DNA from: Nannocystis exedens
GTDB lineage: Bacteria; Myxococcota_A; Polyangia; Nannocystales; Nannocystaceae
Length of the DNA: 64,000 bases
Reading direction: 5' to 3'
Assembly (NCBI RefSeq): GCF_002343915.1
Contig: NZ_NETK01000001.1
Span: 8,632,001 to 8,696,000 of the forward strand
The notes under the pieces are model-generated. The model searched no databases, was not told the origin of the DNA, and saw only the letters and a list, made by a program, of their open reading frames with translations. Shown in pieces: positions 1 to 9,487 of this stretch (position 1 is its first letter; every line of letters begins with the position of its first letter). Made by a program: the position numbers and the translations under genes.

Positions 1-2118
1 GATGTCGAGGCTGCGCTGGTAGATCTGCTCGGCCGCGGCGAGGTCGCCCTGGGCCAGGTAGACGCCGCCGAGGTTGTGGGCGACGGTCGCGAGGTTGAGG
101 CTCTCGGGGCCCTCGTCGGCCTCGGCGAGGGCCAGCGCGCGCTCGAGGTGCTCGCGGGCCTCGGGGTACTTGCCCCAGCGCTCGAGCACGCCGCCGAGGC
201 CGGTGTGGCGGGTGATCTGCAGCAGCGGCCGCGCGCCGATCCGCTCGAGCAGCATGGCGGCGTGGCGGTCCCACAGCATCGCGTCGTCGTAGCGGGCCAG
301 TTCGACGCCGTAGATGAAGGTCAGCGCGAGGGCGGCGTCGGCCTGGACCTCGTCGTGCTTGACGGCGCCGGCCATGAAGTACGCGTCGAGCATCGCCTTC
401 TCGGCGCCGGCGGCGTCGCCGGCGTACTCGAGCAATTGGGCGTGGCGCGCCAGCACCTCGGCGTGCAGCGGGCGATAGCCGAGAGCGATCGCCTCTTGCA
501 GGATCTCGTCGGCCAGGGAACGGCTCGCCTCGAACTGGCCGAGGTTGCCGCGCACGCGCACGCGGGCGAGCTTGGCCCGCACGTCGGCGACCCGGGCCGC
601 CTGGGCCGGATCGTCGGGCGGCGGCAAGGTGGCCAGCAGCGCCTCGGCGTCGGCGCAGCGGTCGAGGCGGCCGAGGTTCATGGTCGCCTGGACCGCGCGA
701 TCGAGCATCGCGGCGTCGGCGGCGTGGAGGCCCTGCACGAGCACGTCGACCTCGGTGCGGCGCAGGCTCAGGCACTCCATGCGGCGGTCGAGCAGCTGCG
801 GCGATTGTTCGCCGCGCACGTGGGTGGCCTCGCAGGCCTCGGTGTGCATGGCGATCCAGGCGGCGACGTAGGCGTCGAGCCGCGCCTCGACGCGCCGGGC
901 GACGTCGTCGGCGCCGGCGGCCCCGGTGGCGCGCAGGGCCTGGCGCAGCTCGGTTTTGCGGGCGTCGTCCCAGATCCCGGCGAACCGGGTCGCGGCGTCC
1001 TTGCAGAGGTCGAGCGGGGCGGCGGCGCGCGGGGTGAGGCCGTAGCCGAGGCCGGCCGCGAGCGCGGCGATGCCGACGCCGGCGAACCACTGGCGGGCGC
1101 GCTTGCCGGGCTCGCGCGCGAGCTCGGCGAGCAGGGCCGCCATCGACGGCCAGCGGTCCTGCGGCTGGGCCGACAGCCCGCGCAGCAAGATCCGGCGCAG
1201 GCGCGGCGGGACCCGGGCGCCGCGCGGGGGCTCGCTGCGCTGGAGGGCCGCGATCTGGGCCAGGAGGTCGTCGGCGGTGCGCGCCTTGAAGGGCCGCGCG
1301 CCGTAGAGGCCCTCGTAGAGCACGACGCAGAAGCTGAACTGATCGCTCTCGACGCCGATCGGCTGGAGCGCGAACTGTTCGGGGGACATGTACGGCGGCG
1401 TGCCGACCAGCGTGCCGGCCTCGGTCAATTGCTCGCTGAGCGAGCCGGTGCTGTGGGTCACCGGCGCGAACAGGCGCGGGTCGGCGCCCGACGGCGCGTC
1501 GCCGGCATCGACGGCGCGGGCGAGGCCGAAGTCGAGGACGCGGACGAAGCCGTCCTCGGCGACCATGACGTTGTCGGGCTTGAAGTCGCGGTGGACCAGC
1601 CCGGCCGCGTGGGCGGCGGCGAGGCCCTGGCCGGCCTGCTGCAAGAGCGCCACCACGTCGCGCCACGGGTGCGGGCCGCGGCGCAGCCAGGCGCGCAGGG
1701 TCTCGCCCTGGATGTACTCCATGACGATGTAGACGCGGCCCTCGAACTCGCCGACCTCGTAGACGCGGGCGATGTTGGGGTGGGCCAGCTTGGCCATGGC
1801 CTGGGCCTCGCGCTGCAGGCGGGCGCGGCCGAGGCTGTCGCCGCCCGCGGGCCGCATCAGCTTGATGGCGACCTTGCGATCGAGCTCGTCGTCGAAGGCC
1901 GAGAGGACCACGCCCATGCCGCCCTGGCCGATCTGGCGCAGCACCGTGAAGTGGCGGATCCGCGTCGGCATGGCCGGCTCGGCCTCGGGCACGCGGGGGT
2001 GCGAGCGCGTGCGGCCGGGCCGGGCCTGCACGATCGGCGGGTCGGGCGGGACCTCCCGCGTGCGCGCGTCGGCGACGGCGTCGTCGACGTCGGGGACCTG
2101 AGGCGGGGGCTCCGTCAC
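1..2118 (-). CDS. Membrane Ser/Thr protein kinase with TPR tail (3' end outside window)
   Basis: Eukaryotic-type kinase that phosphorylates Ser/Thr residues, probably a cytoplasmic kinase domain on a membrane anchor. 706 codons are visible before the left edge. Seen: a Pro/Asp-rich leader of about 50 residues; glycine loop GQGGMGVV near residue 64; catalytic loop HRDFKPDNVMV from residue 176 and then DFGLAR; one membrane helix near residue 345 (WFAGVGIAALAAGLGYGL); an outer region opening with a Leu-Cys-Lys-Asp-Ala signature that recurs in the kinase at 29566; then TPR units, the last visible being YLAQGDLAAAEQIYQRSLDI. The start is a GTG; the ATG at 1971 (MPTRIRHF) just before the kinase domain is the alternative. 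The architecture is common in myxobacteria; substrate unknown. Confidence 0.9.
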   Translation of the reverse strand, partial: MTEPPPQVPDVDDAVADARTREVPPDPPIVQARPGRTRSHPRVPEAEPAMPTRIRHFTVLRQIGQGGMGVVLSAFDDELDRKVAIKLMRPAGGDSLGRARLQREAQAMAKLAHPNIARVYEVGEFEGRVYIVMEYIQGETLRAWLRRGPHPWRDVVALLQQAGQGLAAAHAAGLVHRDFKPDNVMVAEDGFVRVLDFGLARAVDAGDAPSGADPRLFAPVTHSTGSLSEQLTEAGTLVGTPPYMSPEQFALQPIGVESDQFSFCVVLYEGLYGARPFKARTADDLLAQIAALQRSEPPRGARVPPRLRRILLRGLSAQPQDRWPSMAALLAELAREPGKRARQWFAGVGIAALAAGLGYGLTPRAAAPLDLCKDAATRFAGIWDDARKTELRQALRATGAAGADDVARRVEARLDAYVAAWIAMHTEACEATHVRGEQSPQLLDRRMECLSLRRTEVDVLVQGLHAADAAMLDRAVQATMNLGRLDRCADAEALLATLPPPDDPAQAARVADVRAKLARVRVRGNLGQFEASRSLADEILQEAIALGYRPLHAEVLARHAQLLEYAGDAAGAEKAMLDAYFMAGAVKHDEVQADAALALTFIYGVELARYDDAMLWDRHAAMLLERIGARPLLQITRHTGLGGVLERWGKYPEAREHLERALALAEADEGPESLNLATVAHNLGGVYLAQGDLAAAEQIYQRSLDI

Positions 2119-2272
2119 CGCCGTCGAGCATATCAATGGCGAGGCCAGGGCGCAGATGCGTGAAAACGCGCAGCGACCCGCGGCCGGCCTCCGCTGGTGC
2201 AGAAGCCGGGCGGACGAGGGTCGCGGGACCGGACGGCCCCGCGACCATGATCATTGGCGAACGACGGGCGGA

Positions 2273-3334
<1,062 letters not shown>

Positions 3335-3632
3335 GGCAGCGGCCTTATCATTGCGCGGGAAATAGCGTCAAGGCGTCGATTCGCGCGCCATTTGACCGCA
3401 GTGCTCCGGCCGCAGATGGGGCCTCGCGGCGAGGAGCGGTGACCCCAATGGTTCGACGCGAGGGCTCGTAATCGACGAAGTCGGGCCACGCATCATCGGG
3501 GGGCGCACGCTCGCGACTGGGCGCTTCGCCGAGCGGGGCCGCGACGCAATGTGGAGGGTCCGCGCCGGCCGGTCGGATCCGCGCCGGCGTCCGGGGAGCG
3601 CCGACTCGCATTCGCGGGCATACTGATGCGAC

Positions 3633-4535
3633 GTGCCCCCCGCCGCGCTCGCGCTGCTCCTCGTCGCCGATCCGGGCTGGCTCGAGCTGCGCTGGCCCGA
3701 GGTGGCGAAATGTCCCACGGCCGCCGAGGTCGCGGCCGCGGCCGAACATCTGGCCCCGGCCGAGAGCCGCCGTCCGGTCGTCGCCGCGGCCGCGATCACG
3801 GTCGACGACACCGGCTATTCGCTCGCGCTGTCGGTGCAGACCGCCGACGGCGTCGAGCAGCGGCACGCCCACAATGTCCGCTGCGAGCCGCTCGCCGAGG
3901 CGACGGCGGTGATCGTGGCGGTGGCGGCCGAGCCGGCCGGGAGCGGGGCGAGCCGGCCGGCTCGCGACGAGGAGATCCCGCCGGGCCTGCGGCGGACGCC
4001 GCCGCCGGAGGTTCGCGCGCCGCCGGCGGTCGGCGCATTCGTGGCGGCGGTCGGGGCCGTCGGTCCGCCGAGCCGGCCGGCGCCGGGGCTGCAGGCCGGG
4101 CTGCTGGTGGTGTGGCCGCGAGCGCGGCTCGAATTGCGGTTTCACCACACCTTCGCCGCGCCGCTGCGCTTCGCGGCGGCGCCGGCGGCGGGGGCCGAGC
4201 TGCAGCTTTCGGCGGCGGCGGCCCGCGGCGGCCCGCGGTGGTCGTGGCGGGCGTGGTCGCTGCATTTGTGCGCCGGCCTCGAGCTCGGGGCATTGACGGC
4301 CCGGGGCTTCGGCTTCCCCAACAATGCTCGCAGTACGGGATTGTGGGCAGCCGCGGTGGCGGGCCCCGGGGCGCAGTGGCGGCCGCGGCGGTGGTTTTCG
4401 CTCGGGGCCGACGTCGAGGCGGTGGTGGCGTTCACGCGCCGGGGCTACGCCGCGGCCGACGACCCGGCGTTGCTGTACCGGGTGCCGCCCGTGGGCCTGC
4501 GCTTCGGGGCGTCGGTGGCGGTGTTCTTTTTCTGA
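3633..4535 (+). CDS. Hypothetical exported/envelope protein upstream of sigma factor
   Basis: 300 residues from a GTG start. The N-terminus is hydrophobic (AALALLLVAD), followed by a segment LRWPEVAKCPTAAEVAAAAE resembling the N-terminal motif (Trp...Cys-Pro) of exported proteins often found beside myxobacterial sigma-factor genes. The middle is Ala/Pro-rich; the C-terminal half alternates hydrophobic and Arg/Gly residues (RLELRFHHTF ... VGLRFGASVAVFFF), which would fit outer-membrane beta strands and ends in phenylalanine. It ends 36 bases before the sigma-factor ATG, so the two are probably co-transcribed. No enzyme motif. Function unknown; the beta-barrel reading is inference. Confidence 0.65.
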   Translation: MPPAALALLLVADPGWLELRWPEVAKCPTAAEVAAAAEHLAPAESRRPVVAAAAITVDDTGYSLALSVQTADGVEQRHAHNVRCEPLAEATAVIVAVAAEPAGSGASRPARDEEIPPGLRRTPPPEVRAPPAVGAFVAAVGAVGPPSRPAPGLQAGLLVVWPRARLELRFHHTFAAPLRFAAAPAAGAELQLSAAAARGGPRWSWRAWSLHLCAGLELGALTARGFGFPNNARSTGLWAAAVAGPGAQWRPRRWFSLGADVEAVVAFTRRGYAAADDPALLYRVPPVGLRFGASVAVFFF

Positions 4536-4571
4536 CGACCGCCGCGTTTGCCGGAGATTTCACCTCCAGCC

Positions 4572-6476
4572 ATGCCTTCCCGCCCGCCCGACCGGATCGC
4601 CGCCTTCGCCGCGTTCTTCCGCGCTTACTACACCTACGTCCACCAGAACCTGCGCCGGCTCGGGGTCCCGCCGGCGGCCGTCGAGGACGCGGCCCAGGAG
4701 GTGTTCCTGGTGGTGCTGCGCCGCGCCGACGCGCCGATCACGAACGTGCGCGGCTGGCTGTTCGGCATCGTCCGGCGGATCGCCTGGCGCTTCCGCCGCG
4801 GGGCGTCGCGGCGCGACCGACTGGTGCAGGCGTTGACCCACGAGCCGATCGTGGTCGGCGACGACGACGCGCAATTGCTGGAGCGCGAGGCGGCCGAATT
4901 GCTGGAGCGGTTCCTGGCCCAGCTCGACGACGACAAGCGCGCGGTGTTCGTGCTCGCCGAGCTCGAGCAGCAGACGGCCGGCGAGATCGCCAGCGTGCTC
5001 GGGATCAAAGAGAACACGGTGTATTCGCGGCTGCGCGCGGCCCGACAGGAGTTCGACCGCAGCTGCGCCCGGCTCCGCCTGCGCGACCAGCGGGTGGTCG
5101 AGCGCGAGGCGCTGCTCGGCCGGGCCCGCCGCGCCCACGAGCCGTCGCTGGCGACGCGCGAGCGGGTGCTGGCGGCCCTGCTGGTTCCTGGTCTTTGGGG
5201 CATGTCCGCAGGGGCAGCCTCGGCGACGCCGGCGGCCCAGGGCGGGGGGCTGTTCGCCGCGGTCTCGGCGGTGGTGAGCGCGCCGCAGGTGGCGACGCTG
5301 ACGGCCGTGCTGCTCGGGGTGCTCGGAGGCGGGGCAGCCCTGCTCGAGGCCGGCCGGGCGCGGGCCGGGGCGGCGGAGGTCAGTCCGGTCGGGGCGCGTC
5401 AGGACCGACGGGAGGCGGCGGACGAGGCGGATGTCCCCGAGGACAGGTTGCGAGGAGCGGCCGAGGACGAAGTTCGAGGCGCAGGAGAGGACGAGGGTGG
5501 GCAGGGGCGCTTCGGAGAGGGAGGCGGCGGTGCGCCCGGGTCGAGCGGGACGACGGGCGCGGCGGACGCGGTCGGGCGCGCCGGCGAGGGGACGGAGGGC
5601 CGTGGCGAGGGAGAAGTCGGCGGTCGGGACCGGCCGCACGCTGCCGTGGGCGGGAGCGCTGGCGGGCGCGGTCGGGTCCGGGGCGAAGATGGCCGTTCGG
5701 ACAGGTCGCGGGTCGAGGCGATCGCGGCCGACGTCGCCGGGGATCGGCAGGGTGAGGAGGAAGCGCTCAGGCGGCCGGGCGGAGGTGACGCGTCAGCCGC
5801 GGGCCGGCAGGGCCGCGGGGGGCAGGTGGGCGGGGCTGTCCGCGCGGACAGGTCAGGGACGCGCGCGAAGGCCGCGGTGGAGCCGGCCGATTTCGCCGAG
5901 GGGGGGGTGCCGCGCGGCCGGGATGGGCGACGGATGGTGCGCTCGCGGGCGTCCGGTGTGGCTGTTCCGGAGGACAGGTCGAAAGTCAGGGCTCGCGCGG
6001 GCGAGGCGGAGCAGGGCGAGGGGCGGCTTGAAGCTGTCCGCGAGGACAGGCCGGAGTCCGGGGCCAGCGCGGCGGGGCTCGAGGTTGTCCCCGAGGACAT
6101 GTCGTTGCTGGAGACCGCGGCGCGCCCGCGCGGGAGCGAGCCGGCCGCCGGCGACGCGACGACGCCGGCCGACGCGGCGAACGACCTCGCGCGCGAGGCC
6201 GGCCTCATCGGCGCGGCGCGCCGGGCGATCCGCGAGCGCGCGTGGGACCGGGCGCTGGGGCTGCTGGCCGCGCACGCGATCGAGTTCCCGGACGGGACGC
6301 TGCGCGACGAGCGGTGGTTGTCGCAGATCGTGGCGACCTGCGCTTCGGGACAGGTCGAGGCGGCCCGCGCCAAGGTCGAGCGGCTGGCGCGCGAGCGGCC
6401 GGCGCTGGCGCGCAAGGCGGGGCCGTTGTGCCCGGGCGGGGAGCCGTCGCGGCCGGACACGGCCTCCGGGGAGTGA
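4572..6476 (+). CDS. ECF sigma factor fused to membrane helix, low-complexity region and TPR-like tail
   Basis: An ECF sigma-70 factor directs RNA polymerase to specific promoters. Region 2 (residues about 14-75, AAVEDAAQEVFLVVLRR ... WLFGIVRRIAW) and region 4 (about 112-160, AGEIASVLGIKENTVYSRLR) are intact. The protein then continues for more than 450 residues: a membrane helix near 235-258, a 250-residue Gly/Arg/Glu/Asp-rich stretch, and a C-terminal helical unit (LIGAARRAIRERAWDRALGLL ...) like the TPR-type end of anti-sigma proteins that usually are a separate gene. At least five copies of a 14-base-period palindromic repeat lie in the low-complexity part (5430-6103) and are translated as V-P/R-E-D-R/M. 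ATG 4572 (MPSRPPDR) chosen over a TTG 24 bases upstream. Confidence 0.8.
   Translation: MPSRPPDRIAAFAAFFRAYYTYVHQNLRRLGVPPAAVEDAAQEVFLVVLRRADAPITNVRGWLFGIVRRIAWRFRRGASRRDRLVQALTHEPIVVGDDDAQLLEREAAELLERFLAQLDDDKRAVFVLAELEQQTAGEIASVLGIKENTVYSRLRAARQEFDRSCARLRLRDQRVVEREALLGRARRAHEPSLATRERVLAALLVPGLWGMSAGAASATPAAQGGGLFAAVSAVVSAPQVATLTAVLLGVLGGGAALLEAGRARAGAAEVSPVGARQDRREAADEADVPEDRLRGAAEDEVRGAGEDEGGQGRFGEGGGGAPGSSGTTGAADAVGRAGEGTEGRGEGEVGGRDRPHAAVGGSAGGRGRVRGEDGRSDRSRVEAIAADVAGDRQGEEEALRRPGGGDASAAGRQGRGGQVGGAVRADRSGTRAKAAVEPADFAEGGVPRGRDGRRMVRSRASGVAVPEDRSKVRARAGEAEQGEGRLEAVREDRPESGASAAGLEVVPEDMSLLETAARPRGSEPAAGDATTPADAANDLAREAGLIGAARRAIRERAWDRALGLLAAHAIEFPDGTLRDERWLSQIVATCASGQVEAARAKVERLARERPALARKAGPLCPGGEPSRPDTASGE
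5430..6103 (+). repeat. Cluster of five two-unit 14-bp palindromic arrays inside the sigma-fusion gene
   Basis: Pairs of degenerate CATG cores exactly 14 bases apart: 5430/5444 (GATGTCCCCGAGGACAGG), 5835/5849 (CTGTCCGCGCGGACAG, perfect palindrome), 5961/5975, 6033/6047 and 6084/6098 (TTGTCCCCGAGGACATGTC). A half copy, TTCGGACAGGTC, is at 5696. All fall in the low-complexity part of the coding region. Confidence 0.85.
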
Positions 6477-6544
6477 AACGAGGGGTGCAAATGGGCCCGG
6501 CGATTGTTCGACGACGGGGGCAGGGGCCGGAGATTGAACAGAGC

Positions 6545-7231
6545 ATGAGCCACTGCACATCTCTCCTTCCCGTCCTGAGTCTGCTGTTTGCCGGCTGCGT
6601 CCTCACGCCCGAGATCGTCGGCGACAGCCTGTCCACCGACGGCATCGTGACGAGCGCCGGCGCGACGACGGAGTCCATCGATTCAGCCGGCACCGAGAGC
6701 TCGGCGACCCATGTCAGCGCGACGACGGAGTCCCACGATTCGCACGGCAGCGCGACCTCGGCGACGAGCACGACGGCGGCCGTCAGCACGTCGAACGGTA
6801 CGAGCTACGTGCCGGGCGAGAGCGAGTACGGCGCGCCGTGCGAGCTCGCCTTCGACTGGCCGATCGAGGCCAAGGCCGTGTCGCCGCAGCCGGACTGCGA
6901 GGGCGGCATCTGCCTGTTCATGTGGGACCAGGCGCCGCCGTGGTGCGCGGACGACAGCGATTGCCCCGCGCCCTGGTCGACCTGCGACGGGGGGCACTGC
7001 CTGCTCGACCAGGGGTTCGTGGCCGAGACGTCGCGCTGCACGCAGACGTGCGACGCGGACGCCGAGTGCCCGGACATCCCCGGCTGCCAGACCGGGGTGG
7101 CGTGCGTGCCGGTGAGCTCGATCGGCGAGCTGTGCTGCGCGAAGATCTGCGCCTGCCGCGATCACCTCAGCGCGGGCCAGACGCAGCAGCTCGAGCAGCA
7201 GTGCCAGGAGCCGGGCTTCTGCGATCCGTGA
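6545..7231 (+). CDS. Cys-rich lipoprotein with Thr/Ser linker
   Basis: 228-residue surface lipoprotein. Signal peptide with lipobox LFAGC, a Ser/Thr/Asp/His linker of about 65 residues, then a domain with 18 or so cysteines arranged in short loops (CEGGICLF, CADDSDCPAPWSTCDGGHC, CTQTCDADAECP, CCAKICAC), implying a disulfide-rich extracellular fold. Similar Cys-loop proteins are common in myxobacteria and have no assigned role. It starts 69 bases after the sigma-fusion gene. No catalytic motif recognised. Confidence 0.8.
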   Translation: MSHCTSLLPVLSLLFAGCVLTPEIVGDSLSTDGIVTSAGATTESIDSAGTESSATHVSATTESHDSHGSATSATSTTAAVSTSNGTSYVPGESEYGAPCELAFDWPIEAKAVSPQPDCEGGICLFMWDQAPPWCADDSDCPAPWSTCDGGHCLLDQGFVAETSRCTQTCDADAECPDIPGCQTGVACVPVSSIGELCCAKICACRDHLSAGQTQQLEQQCQEPGFCDP

Positions 7232-7246
7232 GGCTCATGCGCAGGG

Positions 7247-7312
7247 GGTCGAGCCACGGCGCGTCGACGACGGGCTCGGCGCGCGGTACCTGCTCCTTCA
7301 CGAACGGCGCGA
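7247..7312 (-). pseudogene. Diverged partial copy of the potD 3' end
   Basis: Read on the minus strand this stretch gives FVKEQVPRAEPVVDAPWLDP, close to the C-terminus of the adjacent binding-protein gene (FVSENWFGQTEAVVDELWLE). It lies just past that gene's stop, so it looks like a relic of a second copy or of a local duplication. Confidence 0.5.
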
Positions 7313-7328
7313 CGCAGCGGCTCGAGCC

Positions 7329-7347
7329 GCAGGCGCCGGGCGCCTGC
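7329..7347. terminator. Hairpin between convergent genes
   Basis: Perfect inverted repeat GCAGGCGCC-G-GGCGCCTGC (9-bp arms) between the lipoprotein and the ABC operon, which converge here. There is no T-run, so it may be a bidirectional pause/processing hairpin and not a classic intrinsic terminator. Confidence 0.4.
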
Positions 7348-7354
7348 GTGAGGA

Positions 7355-8389
7355 TCACGCGCGGCGCAGCTCGAGCCACAGCTCGTCGACGACGGCCTCG
7401 GTCTGGCCGAACCAGTTCTCGGACACGAACAGCTTCTTGCGCGTCGCGGCCGACGGATACAGCGCGGGGTCGCCGGCGTCGGCGACGAGGCCGCGCTGGA
7501 GGGCGGCGAGGTTCGGGGTGGCGAAGCGCAGCGCGTTGGCGTTGAGGGCGGCGATCTCGGGGTCGAGCAGGAATTCGATGAAGCGCACCGCGACCCCGGG
7601 GAGCGGGGCGGTGGCCGGGATCGCCAGGTAGTCGATCCACAGCACCGCGCCCTCCTCGGGGATGACGTAACGCAGGCTCGGCCGCTGCTTCTGGGCCCGG
7701 AACAGGTCGCCGCTGTCGATCTGGGCGATCCACGTCTCGCCGGAGACGAGCGCCCGCGCGGGGTTGCTGTCGTAGGCGCGCAGGAGCTCCTTCTGGGCCC
7801 GCAACATCGGGTAGACGCGCTCGCGGATCGCCGGCTTGTCGGTGCTGTTGATGTCCAGGCCGGCGGCGAGCAGGGCCTGGTCGAAGACGTCGCCCTTCGA
7901 GTCGATGACGCTGATCTTGCCGGCGTAGCGCGGGTCGAACAGGGCCTTCCACGAGGTGGGGGCCTCGACGTGGTCGCTGTCGTAGCCGATGCCGGTGGTG
8001 CCCCACAGGTAAGGGACGGCGTAGATCTGGTTGTCGGCGGCGATCCACGGGCCGAACTGCGGGTCGAGGTGGGCGAGCCCGGGCAGCTTGTCGCGCGCGA
8101 GCGGGACCAGCAGGGCCTGCTTGCGCATGCGCTCCAGCACGTAGTCGATCGGGAACACGACGTCGTAGGCGGCGCCGCCGGCCAGCTTGGCCACCAGCTC
8201 GGCCTCGGCGAGGTAGTAGTCCTGGGTGGTGCGGATCCCGGTGGCCGCGGTGAAGCGCTCGAGGACCTCGGGCGCGAGGTAGTCGCCCCAGTTGTAGAGC
8301 GCCAGGGTGGCGCCGCCGCCCGAGCAGGCGGTGGCGCACGCGCCGGCGCCGAGCAAGCGGTGGAACGAGCGGCGGCTCAAGCCCGACAT
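7355..8389 (-). CDS. potD: Polyamine-type ABC transporter substrate-binding lipoprotein
   Basis: Periplasmic binding protein that delivers spermidine/putrescine-like ligands to the permease. The N-terminus carries a twin-arginine motif (SRRSFHRLLG) directly followed by a lipobox-like ATAC, so export as a Tat lipoprotein is likely. Family hallmarks: LALYNWGDYLAPEVLERF at the mature N-terminus, YDVVFPIDY, VPYLWGTTGIGYD, and the Trp/Asp-rich C-terminus. 344 residues, the usual length. Last gene of a three-gene operon, 21 bases after the ATPase stop. Polyamine specificity is inferred from family resemblance; the symbol denotes the family. Confidence 0.85.
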   Translation of the reverse strand: MSGLSRRSFHRLLGAGACATACSGGGATLALYNWGDYLAPEVLERFTAATGIRTTQDYYLAEAELVAKLAGGAAYDVVFPIDYVLERMRKQALLVPLARDKLPGLAHLDPQFGPWIAADNQIYAVPYLWGTTGIGYDSDHVEAPTSWKALFDPRYAGKISVIDSKGDVFDQALLAAGLDINSTDKPAIRERVYPMLRAQKELLRAYDSNPARALVSGETWIAQIDSGDLFRAQKQRPSLRYVIPEEGAVLWIDYLAIPATAPLPGVAVRFIEFLLDPEIAALNANALRFATPNLAALQRGLVADAGDPALYPSAATRKKLFVSENWFGQTEAVVDELWLELRRA

Positions 8390-8410
8390 GGCCGGGACGA
8401 TGCCACAAGC

Positions 8411-9487
8411 TCAGGCGTCCTGCGCGGCGAACCGCAGCACGCACCGCGGGTCCCACGCCGCGCCGACCGCTTGCCCGGGGGCGCAGGCGGGCGCGTGGGG
8501 GAGCCGCGACAGATGGACGCGCCCGGCGATCTCGACCTCGACCTCCCAGCGATCGCCGAGGCAGGCGATCGCCCGCACGGTGCCGCGGGCGGCCGGGCGA
8601 TCGCCAACCGTCTCACGGGACAGGTCCGGCCGATGGCATGTCGCATTGGATATGTCTTCTCGAACATGTTTTCCTGGAAATGTCTCTGGGGACATGTCCT
8701 CGAGCGAGCCCTCGCCGATGGGGCGGACGCGCAGGTGCTCGGGGCGCAGCCAGCCGTCGCCGCCCGGCTCCGGGGTCACCTCGCCGAGCAGGCGGGCGAC
8801 GGCCAGCGACGGCGGGGCGGCGTACAGCTCGGCCGGGGCGCCGGCGGCGAGCAGGCGGCCGCCGCCGAACACGAGCAGGCGGTCGGCCAGGGCGAGCGCC
8901 TCCTCCGGGTCGTGGGTGACGTGCAGGCAGCCGAGGCCGCGCCGGCGGGTGACGTCGCGCAGCAGGCGGCGCAGGCCGGCCCGCAGCGGGCGGTCGAGGG
9001 CGGCCAGCGGCTCGTCGAGCAGCAGCCAGCGCGGCTCGCCGGCCAGGGCGCGGGCGAGGGCCAGCCGCTGCTGCTCGCCGCCCGACATGGCGGCGGGCTT
9101 GCGTGTCTCGAAGGACATGTCCAGACCGACATCCGCGAGCAGGGCCCGCACGCGCGCGCCGAGCTCGGGGCCGCGGAGGCCGAGCAGGCGCGGGGCGAAG
9201 GCGACGTTGTCGGCGGCGCCGAGGTGGGGGAACAGCGCGTAGTCCTGGAACAGGGTGTGGACCGGGCGGCGCTCGGCGGGCAGGCCGTCGAGCGGGCGGC
9301 CGTCGAGCAGCACGCTGCCGCGGTCCTGGCGCTCGAGGCCGGCGACGATCCGCAGCAGCGTGGTCTTGCCCGAGCCCGAGGCGCCCATGAGGCAGGTGTA
9401 GGCGGCGGCGGGCAGCTCGACGCCGACGTCCGCCAGCGCGAGGCGCCCGGCGTAGGACTTGGTCAGCGCGCGCAGCGACAGCGTCAT
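8411..9487 (-). CDS. potA: ABC transporter ATPase (PotA-like) carrying translated repeats
   Basis: Nucleotide-binding subunit energising uptake. Walker A GASGSGKTT near residue 35, Q-loop TLFQDYALFPH, signature MSGGEQQRLALARAL, Walker B WLLLDEPLAALD, H-loop CLHVTHDPEEAL, and a C-terminal TOBE-like region (LRPEHLRVRPIGEG ...). 358 residues. Two repeat arrays are read through: the VGLDMSFETRKPA segment before the signature (9102-9136) and a roughly 25-residue block LEDMSPETFPGKHVREDI... (8634-8702) inserted in the TOBE region, which normal family members lack. The start overlaps the permease stop (9484-9487), implying translational coupling. Confidence 0.85.
   Translation of the reverse strand: MTLSLRALTKSYAGRLALADVGVELPAAAYTCLMGASGSGKTTLLRIVAGLERQDRGSVLLDGRPLDGLPAERRPVHTLFQDYALFPHLGAADNVAFAPRLLGLRGPELGARVRALLADVGLDMSFETRKPAAMSGGEQQRLALARALAGEPRWLLLDEPLAALDRPLRAGLRRLLRDVTRRRGLGCLHVTHDPEEALALADRLLVFGGGRLLAAGAPAELYAAPPSLAVARLLGEVTPEPGGDGWLRPEHLRVRPIGEGSLEDMSPETFPGKHVREDISNATCHRPDLSRETVGDRPAARGTVRAIACLGDRWEVEVEIAGRVHLSRLPHAPACAPGQAVGAAWDPRCVLRFAAQDA
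8634..8702. repeat. Five-unit 14-bp palindromic array inside potA
   Basis: CATG-type cores begin at 8637, 8651 (TATG), 8665, 8679 (AATG) and 8693, an exact 14-base step each time. The last unit is the consensus GGACATGTCC. The array lies inside the C-terminal coding region of the ATPase. Confidence 0.9.
9102..9136. repeat. Three-unit 14-bp array inside potA
   Basis: Cores at 9102 (CGTG), 9116 (CATG, within GGACATGTCC) and 9130 (CATC), 14 bases apart. Located just upstream (in protein order) of the ABC signature motif. Confidence 0.75.

Noticed and set aside
76..2163. Long plus-strand frame opposite the first kinase
   Set aside because: High-GC shadow of the kinase gene; no family, low-complexity Ala/Gly/Arg/Glu content, and the minus strand has kinase motifs.
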